Of a stretch of 35,639 nucleotides of DNA, positions 7,508 to 15,021 are shown one piece after another. The position numbers were made by a program, and so were the translations under genes. Positions within the stretch are counted from its first letter, which is position 1. Every line of letters begins with the position of its first letter. The notes under the pieces are model-generated. The model searched no databases. It had not been told where the DNA came from and saw only the letters and a list, made by a program, of their open reading frames with translations. Where the stretch lies: positions 1-35,639 of IMG/VR virus record IMGVR_UViG_3300042691_013758, one strand, 5' to 3'. Source of the DNA: a virus.

Positions 7508-8191
7508 CTAGAGGACGATGCTACCGCCTCCAGCGGGCGGCATTTTCGCCAGCGGGTCGAATTGCGACTTCGCGTCCGGCTTGCCGCCGCCGCCGATCCG
7601 CTCGCCGTCCGCCGCCTTCTGGATATTGTTAAGGCGCACGCTTATGAAATTACGGCCGGAGTATTCAGTGCCGAACATGATGCCCGATACGCGCGCCATG
7701 CAGCCGGGGTAAATATCCGTGGCGAGAAGGTCTTCGTTATACGGGCCAATCAGGCCGGGAGCGCCAGCGTACGTCACTTGACCCGTGCCGTGCCGCGTTG
7801 GCGTTGCCTTCGTTTTAAAGTTCAAGTACACTCCGCCGAACAGGTATTCGCGCTTCATGGTGTTGTGTTCCGGGCTGTCACCGTCGCGCAAGAAGGGCTC
7901 CAGGCGGAACCAGCTATCCGTCGCGGAACCGGGCCACGCCTCGTCACGCGTTTGTGCGGCCAGCGTGCGTAGCGGGATCAAAGTAGTCTCAAGCTCCGAC
8001 TTGGGCCACCACAAAGTGACTTTAAAGTCAGCCTTCTGGATACCGTCCGTGTCCAGGATTGGCTCTTTCGTCTTCTCGTTCGTTTGAAGCTGCGGCTTGT
8101 CGTGGTAAGCGTGCATAAGCCTACCAATAGGGGTGATAAACTCGTTGAAAATGGGCTTGTTGTTCGGCTGATTTACGTATGCTTTGGTCAT
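7508..8191 (-). CDS. Single-stranded DNA-binding protein-like (DUF2815-type, 227 aa)
   Basis: Size, position between the polymerase and the Cas4/RecB-like nuclease, and an N-terminal segment ending in FKVTLWWPKSELE are reminiscent of the phage DUF2815 / gp2.5-like OB-fold proteins that coat single-stranded DNA during replication. The C-terminus is Gly/Pro-rich and ends GGGSIVL, without the acidic tail expected of a canonical SSB, which weakens the assignment. There is no strong Shine-Dalgarno; CCTTTAAAG lies about 15 bp upstream and overlaps the stop of the upstream gene. Confidence 0.6.
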   Translation of the reverse strand: MTKAYVNQPNNKPIFNEFITPIGRLMHAYHDKPQLQTNEKTKEPILDTDGIQKADFKVTLWWPKSELETTLIPLRTLAAQTRDEAWPGSATDSWFRLEPFLRDGDSPEHNTMKREYLFGGVYLNFKTKATPTRHGTGQVTYAGAPGLIGPYNEDLLATDIYPGCMARVSGIMFGTEYSGRNFISVRLNNIQKAADGERIGGGGKPDAKSQFDPLAKMPPAGGGSIVL

Positions 8192-8204
8192 TTGGTCGCT
8201 TTCT

Positions 8205-9425
8205 TTAAAGGATGTGAGTTTGGTTGCTTGGTACAGTGGCGGGGTCTATCGTGCCGAACTCGCTGCCCCGTACGCGAGCCGGTCTACCGTCGATGGCCCG
8301 CTCTAGCGTCAGGCCACCGGCTGTCTCTGTGATGTATTGTCCGACGATGTTGTCGTATAGCGTTTTCCAGCTACCACGCGGCAAGTACGACTGACGCGCG
8401 TATTGCTTAATAACGTCTTCAATGTGCTTGCACGTGCCAAGGTGTTTTAAAACTTCGGGACGTTCGACGTCAAGGTCGGATACCCAGGCAAGCTCAGGGA
8501 ACAAGCGCCGCGCCCACGTCAGGCCCAGCGCGCTCTCAATTGCGCCTACGAGGTTAGCGGGATCGCGTACAGCACGGTTACGGCGTCCCTTGACCACCTT
8601 GTAGCCGTCGATACGCCGGTCCATATTCATTATGCGCCGCATGGCCTCCATGCGCGCTTCATTGCGGTAGCCTGCTAGCTCGTCGCACGCGTCAAGCACT
8701 TTAGAAAGGCTCTCATCCGACATACCCTTAAGCTCGCTTGAGTGCCAGCCCAGGGCTAGATCGTTTTGCGCGTATACGCGGAACGCCTCGCAGCTACCAC
8801 GGTGAGGGCAGTAAGACGCTTTACAGTGCGTCCCGGCCTGAACGTGGTTATCGTTCGCCACCGACCACAATACGGCCTCTTCGTGATGGCGTACGTCCGT
8901 ATCGGATGGCTCCCACGTACGGAACGTGCCGTTTATGTGATCGAAGTTGGGTTGGTGGATACCAAGCCTGTATCGCGGTCGCGGGCCGTATAAAGCAATC
9001 GCGCCCAACAGGTAGGTAAGCATCTGTTCGTTATGTTCGACGTCAACGGCCACGTAGCCGCTCTTCTCGTCAATAACGACAATAATTTCCGGGTGAACGT
9101 AAAGAAGATCGGCGGTGCCGAATTCGCCTGTCTGCGGTATGTCTAGCCGTACTTCAACGTACAGTTTACCGCCGGGAAACTCTTTAATGAGCGCTTTAAC
9201 CTTCTCGGCCAAGTCGTCCATTGCTTCGGCCATATCGGGGTCAACGTCGCGGGGTAGCGCGCCGAATACGATCCGATCCTCCATGGCCTTGTGCCACTGA
9301 TCGCCCTTTAAAGATGCGTCAGTCTCGTCGTTGGGGTATAGCGGTGTAACTTGCGCCGACCACGGGCATGACAACCAGCGCTTAGCGGCGCTAGGTGGCC
9401 TGTTCTTTGCGTGTGCGATTGTCAT
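8205..9425 (-). CDS. DUF2800-type PD-(D/E)XK nuclease, Cas4/RecB-like (406 aa)
   Basis: The start SAAKRWLSCPWSA is the characteristic N-terminus of the DUF2800 phage family. Nuclease motifs are visible: GTADLL (D106), IDEKSG (D119, E120, K121) and a following Gln-Tyr helix (QMLTYLLG). Four cysteines (C20, C201, C206, C212; HCKASYCPHRGSC) are placed as in the iron-sulfur-binding Cas4/AddB nucleases. It probably resects DNA ends for phage recombination or processes replication intermediates. It lies immediately upstream of the SSB-like gene, a common pairing. The TAA stop is CTT TAA A within a CTTTAAAG octamer. Confidence 0.8.
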   Translation of the reverse strand: MTIAHAKNRPPSAAKRWLSCPWSAQVTPLYPNDETDASLKGDQWHKAMEDRIVFGALPRDVDPDMAEAMDDLAEKVKALIKEFPGGKLYVEVRLDIPQTGEFGTADLLYVHPEIIVVIDEKSGYVAVDVEHNEQMLTYLLGAIALYGPRPRYRLGIHQPNFDHINGTFRTWEPSDTDVRHHEEAVLWSVANDNHVQAGTHCKASYCPHRGSCEAFRVYAQNDLALGWHSSELKGMSDESLSKVLDACDELAGYRNEARMEAMRRIMNMDRRIDGYKVVKGRRNRAVRDPANLVGAIESALGLTWARRLFPELAWVSDLDVERPEVLKHLGTCKHIEDVIKQYARQSYLPRGSWKTLYDNIVGQYITETAGGLTLERAIDGRPARVRGSEFGTIDPATVPSNQTHIL

Positions 9426-9442
9426 GCCCGTAATCTCGCTTA

Positions 9443-9676
9443 CTAGTAGAGGCTAGCGATATACCAGTCGTCCGCCAGCAGGTCCGTTTGGGAGGCCAGC
9501 CAGGGGACGCGGTCGCCGTTCGGGTATTCGATGTACACGTACGGTTTCGTCATCTTGGAGTGTTCGTCCGGCGTTTGCAAGCGGCATGACAAGTCTTTGC
9601 CGTTCCATCCGTAACGAGCGACGGCGTGGCCGTTGCGCATCATTTCGATGGCCCAGCCGATTGTACCTTCGGGCAT
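9443..9676 (-). CDS. tad2: Thoeris anti-defence protein Tad2-like (DUF2829, 77 aa)
   Basis: The sequence fits the DUF2829 signature throughout: an N-terminal helix GWAIEMMRNGHAVARYGWNG, a central YVYIEY strand, and the C-terminal block VPWLASQTDLLADDWYI, with the conserved W-x-x-S-x-x-D-x-L-A-x-D-W. Characterised members (Tad2) are small proteins that bind and sequester the gcADPR signal made by Thoeris TIR proteins, so the downstream effector is not activated. Length is normal for the family. The ribosome site AAGGACTTTAAAATG contains the genome motif. It sits within the replication block, so early expression is likely. Activity is inferred from family membership. Confidence 0.85.
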   Translation of the reverse strand: MPEGTIGWAIEMMRNGHAVARYGWNGKDLSCRLQTPDEHSKMTKPYVYIEYPNGDRVPWLASQTDLLADDWYIASLY

Positions 9677-9688
9677 TTTAAAGTCCTT

Positions 9689-9973
9689 CTACTGGAGGTT
9701 AAGTTTTTGGCCGAGCGCGGACGCCCCACCGACTACGCCTTTAGCGGCGTCACTAAACCGCGCCATACGTATACCGATCAGGTGCAGATACGCTTGCGCG
9801 CTCTCCATTTGTAGCATAAACAAATGGCGATCTAGTATATCGAGAGCTTTAAAACCCTCGGTTTGGGTGAATGCCGCCATGGCCTCAACGCGTGCGTTAA
9901 GCTCATCGCCTTCCTTACGGAGTGCGTTTACCATGGCGCGGTACGGAACGGATTTACTTGCCAGTGCGTCCAC
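9689..9973 (-). CDS. Small helical protein, crAss001_48-related-like (94 aa)
   Basis: It starts with GTG at 9973, supported by GGAGG seven bases upstream, and overlaps the preceding gene by 20 bp. The pattern ELNARVEAMAAF ... FKALDILDRHLFMLQMESAQAYLHLIGIRM resembles a widespread small phage family annotated as crAss001_48-related: two amphipathic helices with a conserved Q-x-x-x-M/A-x-x-Y core. The function of that family is unknown to me. A C-terminal Gly/Ala segment follows. The family assignment comes from memory of the pattern only. Confidence 0.6.
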   Translation of the reverse strand: MDALASKSVPYRAMVNALRKEGDELNARVEAMAAFTQTEGFKALDILDRHLFMLQMESAQAYLHLIGIRMARFSDAAKGVVGGASALGQKLNLQ

Positions 9974-10181
9974 GGCTCGCCTCCGCTTCTAGCTCAGCGC
10001 GGTTACGCTCTGCGGCGGATGGACGTTCAGACTTGGCTTTAACGTGCTCGTCCACGGTCAAGCCGTAATCGGGATGGTTACGCCCGACATACGCCCACGG
10101 AAATTTCTTCCGCCCATGGGTGGGTACGGGCAGGCCCCGTTCGCGGCGCGCGTTTAGGCGGCGTTGTTCTTCACTGTTCAT
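9954..10181 (-). CDS. Small basic hypothetical protein (75 aa)
   Basis: ATG 10181 is preferred over an in-frame TTG one codon earlier; GGGAG lies nine bases upstream. The product is highly charged (MNSEEQRRLNARRERG, then GRKKFPWAYVGRNHPDYG) with an Ala/Glu/Arg-rich C-terminus. It might bind nucleic acid or a protein partner, but no family is recognised. It overlaps the following GTG-started gene by 20 bp. Confidence 0.55.
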   Translation of the reverse strand: MNSEEQRRLNARRERGLPVPTHGRKKFPWAYVGRNHPDYGLTVDEHVKAKSERPSAAERNRAELEAEASRGRTGK

Positions 10182-10290
10182 CAAAGGTCTCCCTAGAACG
10201 GTTTAAAGGGTGCCGGCATCACGTTTGTCCGGCGCGTAGGCGGTATTGCGACTGCGTAGGGGTGTACGCCGTAACCGCTTCGATCCGGCG

Positions 10291-10683
10291 CTAGATGATC
10301 GACGGACGGGGAGCGGGAGCGGGGGCCGCGCCGGTCGTGTGGCGCTGAATAACGCCTTGGAACGCCTGATAGAGCGCCGCCGTCTGATGCGGTTGCACTT
10401 CGGTAAGGGCGTTAATCCCCATGCCGCGCATTGCCACGCCCAAGTCCGCCTTAAGGGCGAGATTGTCGAGATGCGGCGTGATAAGCGCCGTGATCGCGTC
10501 TTCGTCCACAACGGCGGGGGCAGGTGCCGGAGCGGGGGCAGGTGCCGGAGCGGGCGTAACCGCGACGGGTGCAGGAGCGGCCCCGACCGGCGCTGCGTAT
10601 TGTTGCGGCGCGACTTCCGCCGTTGCGTCGAGACTGTTGGCGGCGGCGCGAAGCGCGGCGGCTAGTTGTTGAGCGGTAATCAT
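10291..10683 (-). CDS. Ala/Pro-rich two-domain hypothetical protein (130 aa)
   Basis: The ATG at 10683 is taken because GGGGA precedes it; an upstream in-frame extension would lie inside the primase-helicase gene. An N-terminal helix (MITAQQLAAALRAAANSL) is joined by an (Ala-Pro)n linker, about residues 35-62 and encoded by a short tandem DNA repeat around 10517-10555, to a helical C-terminal region (DEDAITALITPHLDNLALKA). The end is again Ala/Pro-rich. Such linker architecture suggests a tethering or oligomerising protein. No family is recognised. It follows the primase-helicase stop by 4 bp. Confidence 0.6.
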   Translation of the reverse strand: MITAQQLAAALRAAANSLDATAEVAPQQYAAPVGAAPAPVAVTPAPAPAPAPAPAPAVVDEDAITALITPHLDNLALKADLGVAMRGMGINALTEVQPHQTAALYQAFQGVIQRHTTGAAPAPAPRPSII

Positions 10684-10687
10684 TGGA

Positions 10688-12916
10688 CTATGAGTCCCCT
10701 TTAAAGGTTTTGGGTAGATGATACCCCGCACGTCCTTGCTGGATGAGGTTTTCAAACTTCATCGTCGTAAGCACCTGCGAGATGCGAGACCGTGAGACGT
10801 TAGGCATAACGCTCACGAATTCCTGCTGTGTCATATATGGGTGAACAGCTAGGAGCTTTAACACGCTCGCGCGGACGTCATGCTTGGCCGCTGTCAGCCA
10901 GCCGCCGCGTTCCGCGTTGAACGCAATATCTATTTGATGATCGAAAGGTATATCGCGACCGGACAGGAGCAGTTTACGTTCTTCGCTCTCTTCCTGAATA
11001 CCGCGCTTGCCTTTAATGGACATAACGCCATCGACGGTGCCTGTAATGCCAGACGTACCGGAGGCGTCTTCCATGAAGTCGCCGCTCTCTTGCGACGCTA
11101 ACCCTTTTTTCTCGTGGTGTACGACAAGTATACAAACCTCACGTTCCGACGCGAGGCGCGTAATCGGATACATTTGATCGACGTCGCGCTGGTACACGTC
11201 GCGGTTATTCGACGGTCCTCTAAAGTGCGCGTAAGTGTCGATAATCATAAGTTTTGTCCTAGGGTACGCGTCGTGAAAACGCTTTAATGCGTCCACGCCT
11301 TGCTCCCCACGAGGGAACGCGCTATACGCCCGCTCGGCCTCTTCGGGGTTGGATACGAATTGTTTACCGGTAGTGGGTGAGATGTCAACACCACCAGTCC
11401 AGTATCGAAAACCCGACAGATCAGGTGGGTTAAGGTCCAAGGTCTGTAAAAGTCGTATACGACTGCGGAGCCTGCGCTCGTTATCTTCGAGCCCAAGGAA
11501 CAGTACCTCGCCAGTGTTACATTGCCAATCGAGAAACTTTCGCCCGCTGCATACGGCGAGCGCCAGTTGAAGCGCAAGGAAGGTCTTACGCATTTTTGGG
11601 CGGGCGGCGAGGAGTATTGTACCTGTGGGTAGAACATTCGGTATGATCCAGTTAGGCTCTTTAAATGTACGTGCCTGCAAATCCGCCATCGACGGGATGC
11701 GCCGAAAGTCAAACTGCGGCCCCGGTGGGGCGGCTCCCGGTAGATTAGCAGCCGTAGCCGGGGTGTCAATCGAATTTTTCGGAGGGCCTAGAATTTCGAA
11801 TTCTGTCAGCGGGGCTTTTAAAATATCCGCCAAGCGCTGCGCTGCGAGCGCCTTATCCTTGCCGAATACTAGCTCAGACAGAAGGCTAACAGGCGTGCGT
11901 CTACCTTCGGTCGGGTCGCCCTGGTCGGCAATGCCGAAGTATTTAATCCCCAGCGGGCGCGGGTGGATCGTAAGGTCTTCTTCGAAGTCGAGACCGATAT
12001 CCGCCGACGCTACTCTAAAGCCTTGTTTGTACGGGCGGGCGGACGGGAAGAAGTGCGGTACCCATTCGGGGATACGCTCCATCGCGTGTTCGTTGAGACC
12101 GCGATACTTCTTTTCGTCGTCAGGGTATTCGCTATGGCCGGGTGCTTTATAGGCGGCCTGTGCGCTAACAGTCAGGTACTTTTCGTTCGCGGCGTTAAAG
12201 TGTTTTATTTGCCCCAGCGTAACAGTTTGACGCGGCTCTTGCGGTGCCGTAAGTAAGACAGACTTTCGGTGGGGCCGTAAGGGGGCGTTATCGCCTTTGC
12301 GAGCCCACGTGCCGGGGAGGCGGAAGATACGCGAGGCGTTGAAGGCGGTAGTATCGACCGTGCAGCCCAGCGCGCTAAAGCGTCCGCTAAGTGTCTTGAG
12401 GAAGTTGTGTATAGCATCGCGAACCTCGTCGGTATTTGGTTCATCAATGGGGTACAGCAGGTGTGCGCCGTTACCCGAGGATACGGACGCAGGCGCAGGC
12501 CAGCCGTACTGAATTTCCAGCATTGACGCAATGGTACTGGCGACCTTTAAAGCGTTGGCGCGCTCTTGGTCGGACGCGCTGATGCCGCTAGGCCGGTCGG
12601 GGTCAATGTCGATGAGTAGCCAGCGTCGGCGCAGCACGTAGCCGTCAGTCGTGGTGTGGCTCGACCACGGAAGTATGCGGTTGTACGCGCGAGCGGCTAG
12701 ATCGGCGTGAACCGGGTTGGGGGTGTAGTATATCCCCGCGTACGGTTCCTCTAAAGCGGCTACGGCGCTTGCAGCGTTCTCGACGCTATCGAAGTAACCG
12801 CTATCAACGCGCTTACTATTTCGGGCGTGTAGTAGCCGTATTTCGAACACGCTACCGCGCTCAATGAACGCGTTTAAAGCGTATGCTATTTCGGCGTAAT
12901 CATGTTGCCGGTTCAT
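10688..12916 (-). CDS. Primase-helicase: AEP/prim-pol plus RepA-like RecA-fold ATPase (742 aa)
   Basis: The N-terminal half looks like an archaeo-eukaryotic-type primase domain, with catalytic LIDIDPD (D103, D105) and SSGNGAHLLYPID as the nucleotide/His motif. The C-terminal half is a RepA/RecA-like hexameric helicase with a P-loop reading ARPKMRKT (438-445), Walker B LMIID and the VVHHEKKG motif, ending in a winged-helix segment. In the P-loop, Arg443 occupies the position of the conserved Gly before Lys-Thr. I use ATG 12916; a further 89 Pro/Arg-rich residues are open upstream but cross a large hairpin and look non-coding. It synthesises primers and unwinds DNA for the family A polymerase. 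Confidence 0.88.
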   Translation of the reverse strand: MNRQHDYAEIAYALNAFIERGSVFEIRLLHARNSKRVDSGYFDSVENAASAVAALEEPYAGIYYTPNPVHADLAARAYNRILPWSSHTTTDGYVLRRRWLLIDIDPDRPSGISASDQERANALKVASTIASMLEIQYGWPAPASVSSGNGAHLLYPIDEPNTDEVRDAIHNFLKTLSGRFSALGCTVDTTAFNASRIFRLPGTWARKGDNAPLRPHRKSVLLTAPQEPRQTVTLGQIKHFNAANEKYLTVSAQAAYKAPGHSEYPDDEKKYRGLNEHAMERIPEWVPHFFPSARPYKQGFRVASADIGLDFEEDLTIHPRPLGIKYFGIADQGDPTEGRRTPVSLLSELVFGKDKALAAQRLADILKAPLTEFEILGPPKNSIDTPATAANLPGAAPPGPQFDFRRIPSMADLQARTFKEPNWIIPNVLPTGTILLAARPKMRKTFLALQLALAVCSGRKFLDWQCNTGEVLFLGLEDNERRLRSRIRLLQTLDLNPPDLSGFRYWTGGVDISPTTGKQFVSNPEEAERAYSAFPRGEQGVDALKRFHDAYPRTKLMIIDTYAHFRGPSNNRDVYQRDVDQMYPITRLASEREVCILVVHHEKKGLASQESGDFMEDASGTSGITGTVDGVMSIKGKRGIQEESEERKLLLSGRDIPFDHQIDIAFNAERGGWLTAAKHDVRASVLKLLAVHPYMTQQEFVSVMPNVSRSRISQVLTTMKFENLIQQGRAGYHLPKTFKGDS

Positions 12917-12971
12917 CCCAACCCGTTCTGTACATGCGCTGGGGGCCACCCGGCGCGCTTGCCGAGCGAGG

Positions 12972-13000
12972 GTGCTACGGCGGTTTGAGGGGGTCGTCAA
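12972..13000 (-). promoter_or_regulatory. Candidate promoter upstream of primase-helicase
   Basis: On the - strand TTGACG (13000-12995) and TAGCAC (12977-12972) are separated by exactly 17 bp, about 56 bp before the primase-helicase start. The -35 fits well (5 of 6) and the -10 is weak. A similar element occurs at 13137-13165, and the two share the string CGCCGTAGC around the -10. Confidence 0.3.
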
Positions 13001-13039
13001 GAGCGCGAGAGGGGCGCGCTGGGGGCCTCTAGGGGCGAA

Positions 13040-13079
13040 GGCTGGCCCCCCTACCTGGGGAGGTCTAGGGGGGCCAGCC
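13040..13079. repeat. Perfect 14-bp inverted repeat (large hairpin)
   Basis: GGCTGGCCCCCCTA (13040-13053) and its exact reverse complement (13066-13079) flank a 12-nt loop with a further CCT/AGG pairing. It lies in the 254-bp gene-free stretch upstream of the primase-helicase. No T-run follows on either strand, so a simple intrinsic terminator is unlikely. A regulatory RNA structure, protein-binding cruciform or replication site is possible. The rest of the gap is GC-rich and holds no gene I can support. Confidence 0.7.
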
Positions 13080-13136
13080 GGGGCCGGGCTAGGGCCTGTC
13101 CTGGGTCGTCGGCGGCAAGAGCCGAGGGACACGCGC

Positions 13137-13165
13137 GAGCTACGGCGCTTTGCGCTGACCGTCAA
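13137..13165 (-). promoter_or_regulatory. Second candidate promoter in the primase-helicase leader
   Basis: TTGACG (13165-13160) and TAGCTC (13142-13137) with a 17-bp spacer on the - strand. The element is closely similar to 12972-13000, both ending CAAA-x-CGCCGTAGC-x-C. It would start transcription upstream of the large hairpin, placing that hairpin in a leader RNA. The -10 is poor, so this is tentative. Confidence 0.25.
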
Positions 13166-13170
13166 GGGGG

Positions 13171-13338
13171 TCATAACGTCCACAAGCGCGCAGCCGCGAC
13201 GGCGCGGGCCTCGTCAGGGTATTTAAAGACTTTATGCCGCCACGTCGCAAAGTCGAGTACGCGGACGATCCAGCCGTCGCCGCCGATGTTCTCCCGCGTC
13301 ACCACGTAGTAACCGCTTGGGGACCAGAACGGAGGCAT
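13171..13338 (-). CDS. Small hypothetical protein (55 aa)
   Basis: A short frame with ATG 13338 and TGA 13171-13173. It starts 4 bp after the upstream stop, with ATTTAAAGCG just before the ATG, matching the junction style of neighbouring genes. The product starts MPPFWSPSGYYVVTRENIGGDGW and continues with WIVRVLDFATW and a short helical Ala-rich end. The alternating aromatic and hydrophobic residues suggest a small beta-sheet protein. The in-frame TTTAAA gives Phe-Lys. No family is recognised. Confidence 0.5.
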   Translation of the reverse strand: MPPFWSPSGYYVVTRENIGGDGWIVRVLDFATWRHKVFKYPDEARAVAAARLWTL

Positions 13339-13342
13339 CGCT

Positions 13343-13924
13343 TTAAATGAACCGATTTATTGTGCGGTCGGACGGGATATTCGCGAGCCCCTCAAAAGCG
13401 TCGCCGCTATCTATACACGCTACCCAATCGAACGGGTACACGTGAATTGTCTGACCGCCGAAGTACAGGCTAGCGAACGGGATCATAAGCGGATCGTCGC
13501 CGAACTTTACAGCGCCCGATGGCCGTATTAGCCGCGCGCCCTCTAAAGCGTCCCAGCCGCCTACGTGGTTTTTTGCGAATTGCCCAGCGGGTGTGCGCGT
13601 CATGCAGTCAACGTCGATCATGCCGGGTATGTCCCCGAGCGCGTCAACGATAAAATCGTCGGGCCAGGGGTAAACCCTTTTGTATCGGCGCGTCCAGCGC
13701 TGGCGACCTACCCAAAACGTTCTACGCTCTAAAAGCGTGCGACCGGCAGACACTAACTGCGTCACGGTTGGCGGGTCATCGGGCGGCGAGTATATTTCTT
13801 GAAGATGCGGCGGGTCGTCGTATTTTCGAGCAGCTTGCGGGTAAAACCCCTGTGTAGCCTCTTCAAAGCGACTGCGCCAAAACTCGTATATAGCGGGACG
13901 GTGTATACGTGTAGGGGGTGCCAT
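13343..13924 (-). CDS. Hypothetical protein (193 aa)
   Basis: ATG 13924 is the first codon of a 193-residue frame rich in aromatic and basic residues (TFWVGRQRWTRRYKRVYPWP), with a later segment VDCMTRTPAGQFAKNHVGG. Coding character is convincing in codon use and in tight spacing on both sides (4 bp to the next start, 17 bp from the previous stop). It may bind nucleic acid given the Arg/Tyr/Trp clusters, but no conserved family is recognised. Its stop TAA is formed by ATT TAA A within a TTTAAA palindrome. Confidence 0.65.
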   Translation of the reverse strand: MAPPTRIHRPAIYEFWRSRFEEATQGFYPQAARKYDDPPHLQEIYSPPDDPPTVTQLVSAGRTLLERRTFWVGRQRWTRRYKRVYPWPDDFIVDALGDIPGMIDVDCMTRTPAGQFAKNHVGGWDALEGARLIRPSGAVKFGDDPLMIPFASLYFGGQTIHVYPFDWVACIDSGDAFEGLANIPSDRTINRFI

Positions 13925-13941
13925 GTAAATGCCTTTAAAGG

Positions 13942-14187
13942 CTAAACGTCAATCTCGCACGGATACGAGTATACCGAATGGTTGTTGCGGAACGCCCAAA
14001 AGGCGGTCTTCCCCATCCACGTACGGAAACCGGGGTCCTGGTGGTCGCCTACGCGGTCGTGAACGGGCTTCGCGTCGGGGTCGGCCTGATTACGTACGAC
14101 AACGCGTACCATGCAGGGGCCTTCAAACACGGTGTTCTCTTGACGGGCGGGGCGAGTGCGCGTGTCGGGGTTGTATCGGACAGTCAT
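13942..14187 (-). CDS. Small hypothetical protein (81 aa)
   Basis: ATG 14187 is preceded by CTTTAAAGGTACGACGGC, with AAAGG as a plausible ribosome site partly formed by the genome motif. The product begins MTVRYNPDTRTRPARQENT, continues with CMVRVVVRNQADPDAK and ends with several aromatic residues. It looks like a small beta-rich protein. No family is recognised. It is the first gene after the intrinsic terminator at 14208-14250, so some read-through or a separate promoter must feed it. Confidence 0.55.
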   Translation of the reverse strand: MTVRYNPDTRTRPARQENTVFEGPCMVRVVVRNQADPDAKPVHDRVGDHQDPGFRTWMGKTAFWAFRNNHSVYSYPCEIDV

Positions 14188-14207
14188 GCCGTCGTACCTT
14201 TAAAGCT

Positions 14208-14250
14208 ATTGAAACAAGAATACCGGGGGAGGCGTTGGGACCTCCCCCGG
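14208..14250 (-). terminator. Intrinsic terminator after the 224-aa gene
   Basis: In the - strand transcript the sequence is CCGGGGGAGG, loop TCCCAACG, then the perfect complement CCTCCCCCGG, followed by TATTCTTGTTTC. A 10-bp GC stem plus a T-rich tail fits a Rho-independent terminator. It separates the 224-aa gene from the downstream early genes and would lower their expression relative to it. Confidence 0.7.
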
Positions 14251-14266
14251 CGCTCGCTAGCACGCC

Positions 14267-14941
14267 CTACAGGAGAGAGGGCTTGCCCGCAAGTTTCTTG
14301 TTCGTCCCCATGCCAAGCAGGTTCTTGGCGGGGTTGACGAAGCGCTCATCACGCGACGCTTCGAGCATCGCCCGGTCGCCGCCAGCGGCCACTTGTTCTT
14401 CGATGATCGCATTAAGGTACGCGAGACCATCGGTGCCGACCGCCTTGCGGGCTTCGAAGAACGAGTATTTCGGGTTGGTCTCCCGTTCCTTGCCGTACAC
14501 CGCGCGCACAACGGCGTCAGTGATCGTAGCAATCAGCGGGTCCTTGACCTTGCGTTGCGCCGGCTCGTCGCCGCGCTTGCGGATCGTACCGTTGACCAGA
14601 TCGGCAATAGCCCGGTCGAAAGCCGCTTTATAGTCGGGCGGCGTGGGGCGTTCGCCTTCCGGCTTGGCGACAATGGATTGCAGCGGGTCCGCCGCCGTAG
14701 CCTTGTCGTACGCGTTCCAAGCCAGGACCTTCTCGTCCTTCTCGAAACGGTTGCTCAGGCCATTGAGGCGATTGGCGATGTAATCGCGCACGGCGTTCTT
14801 GAGAAAGTCCAGGCGCGTATCTGACGGGATCGTCGCCAGATCAACGGACACGGTTTCGCTACCGAGTTGACGGAACTCAAAACCGGCGACGTTGGGGTTA
14901 GCGGCCTCGGGGGCCGGGGCGACGGTGGGTTGCTCAGACAT
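14267..14941 (-). CDS. Hypothetical protein, probably well expressed (224 aa)
   Basis: ATG 14941 starts MSEQPTVAPAPEAANPNVAG and is preceded by AAGAG; a longer form to 14986 lacks support. The protein is mainly helical and charged, with an N-terminal Pro/Ala-rich lead and a C-terminus ending KNLLGMGTNKKLAGKPSLL. It has its own 80-bp leader containing a 12-bp palindrome and a strong terminator immediately downstream, so it is set apart as a separately controlled, probably abundant product. No family is recognised; a DNA-binding or core-structural early protein is possible. Confidence 0.65.
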   Translation of the reverse strand: MSEQPTVAPAPEAANPNVAGFEFRQLGSETVSVDLATIPSDTRLDFLKNAVRDYIANRLNGLSNRFEKDEKVLAWNAYDKATAADPLQSIVAKPEGERPTPPDYKAAFDRAIADLVNGTIRKRGDEPAQRKVKDPLIATITDAVVRAVYGKERETNPKYSFFEARKAVGTDGLAYLNAIIEEQVAAGGDRAMLEASRDERFVNPAKNLLGMGTNKKLAGKPSLL

Positions 14942-14967
14942 TGTGTATCTCTTGCCTATGTGTTTGT

Positions 14968-14979
14968 GCCGATATCGGC
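14968..14979. promoter_or_regulatory. 12-bp perfect palindrome GCCGATATCGGC (operator candidate)
   Basis: It sits 27 bp upstream of the 224-aa gene start, in an 80-bp intergenic leader that also holds TTGACG (15018-15013) and a weak -10 candidate (TAAGGT). A symmetric site of this size at this position is a plausible operator for a dimeric regulator. No second copy was noticed nearby. Confidence 0.35.
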
Positions 14980-15021
14980 GGGACAAGTTGACCTTAGCCC
15001 GTTGTGCGCGGGCGTCAACAA

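Noticed and set aside
10203-10511. Open frame of 102 codons on the - strand
   Set aside because: It lies mostly inside the Ala/Pro-rich gene 10291-10683 in another frame, is Arg/Ser-rich as expected of a GC-rich shadow frame, and has no ribosome site.
12917-13183. 89-residue N-terminal extension of the primase-helicase
   Set aside because: The frame is open, but the residues are Pro/Arg low-complexity, the DNA holds a perfect 14-bp hairpin, and the frame would overlap the small gene at 13171-13338. ATG 12916 starts a globular sequence.
14393-14824. 143-codon + strand frame opposite the 224-aa gene
   Set aside because: It is a mirror frame of a clear - strand gene with its own leader and terminator.
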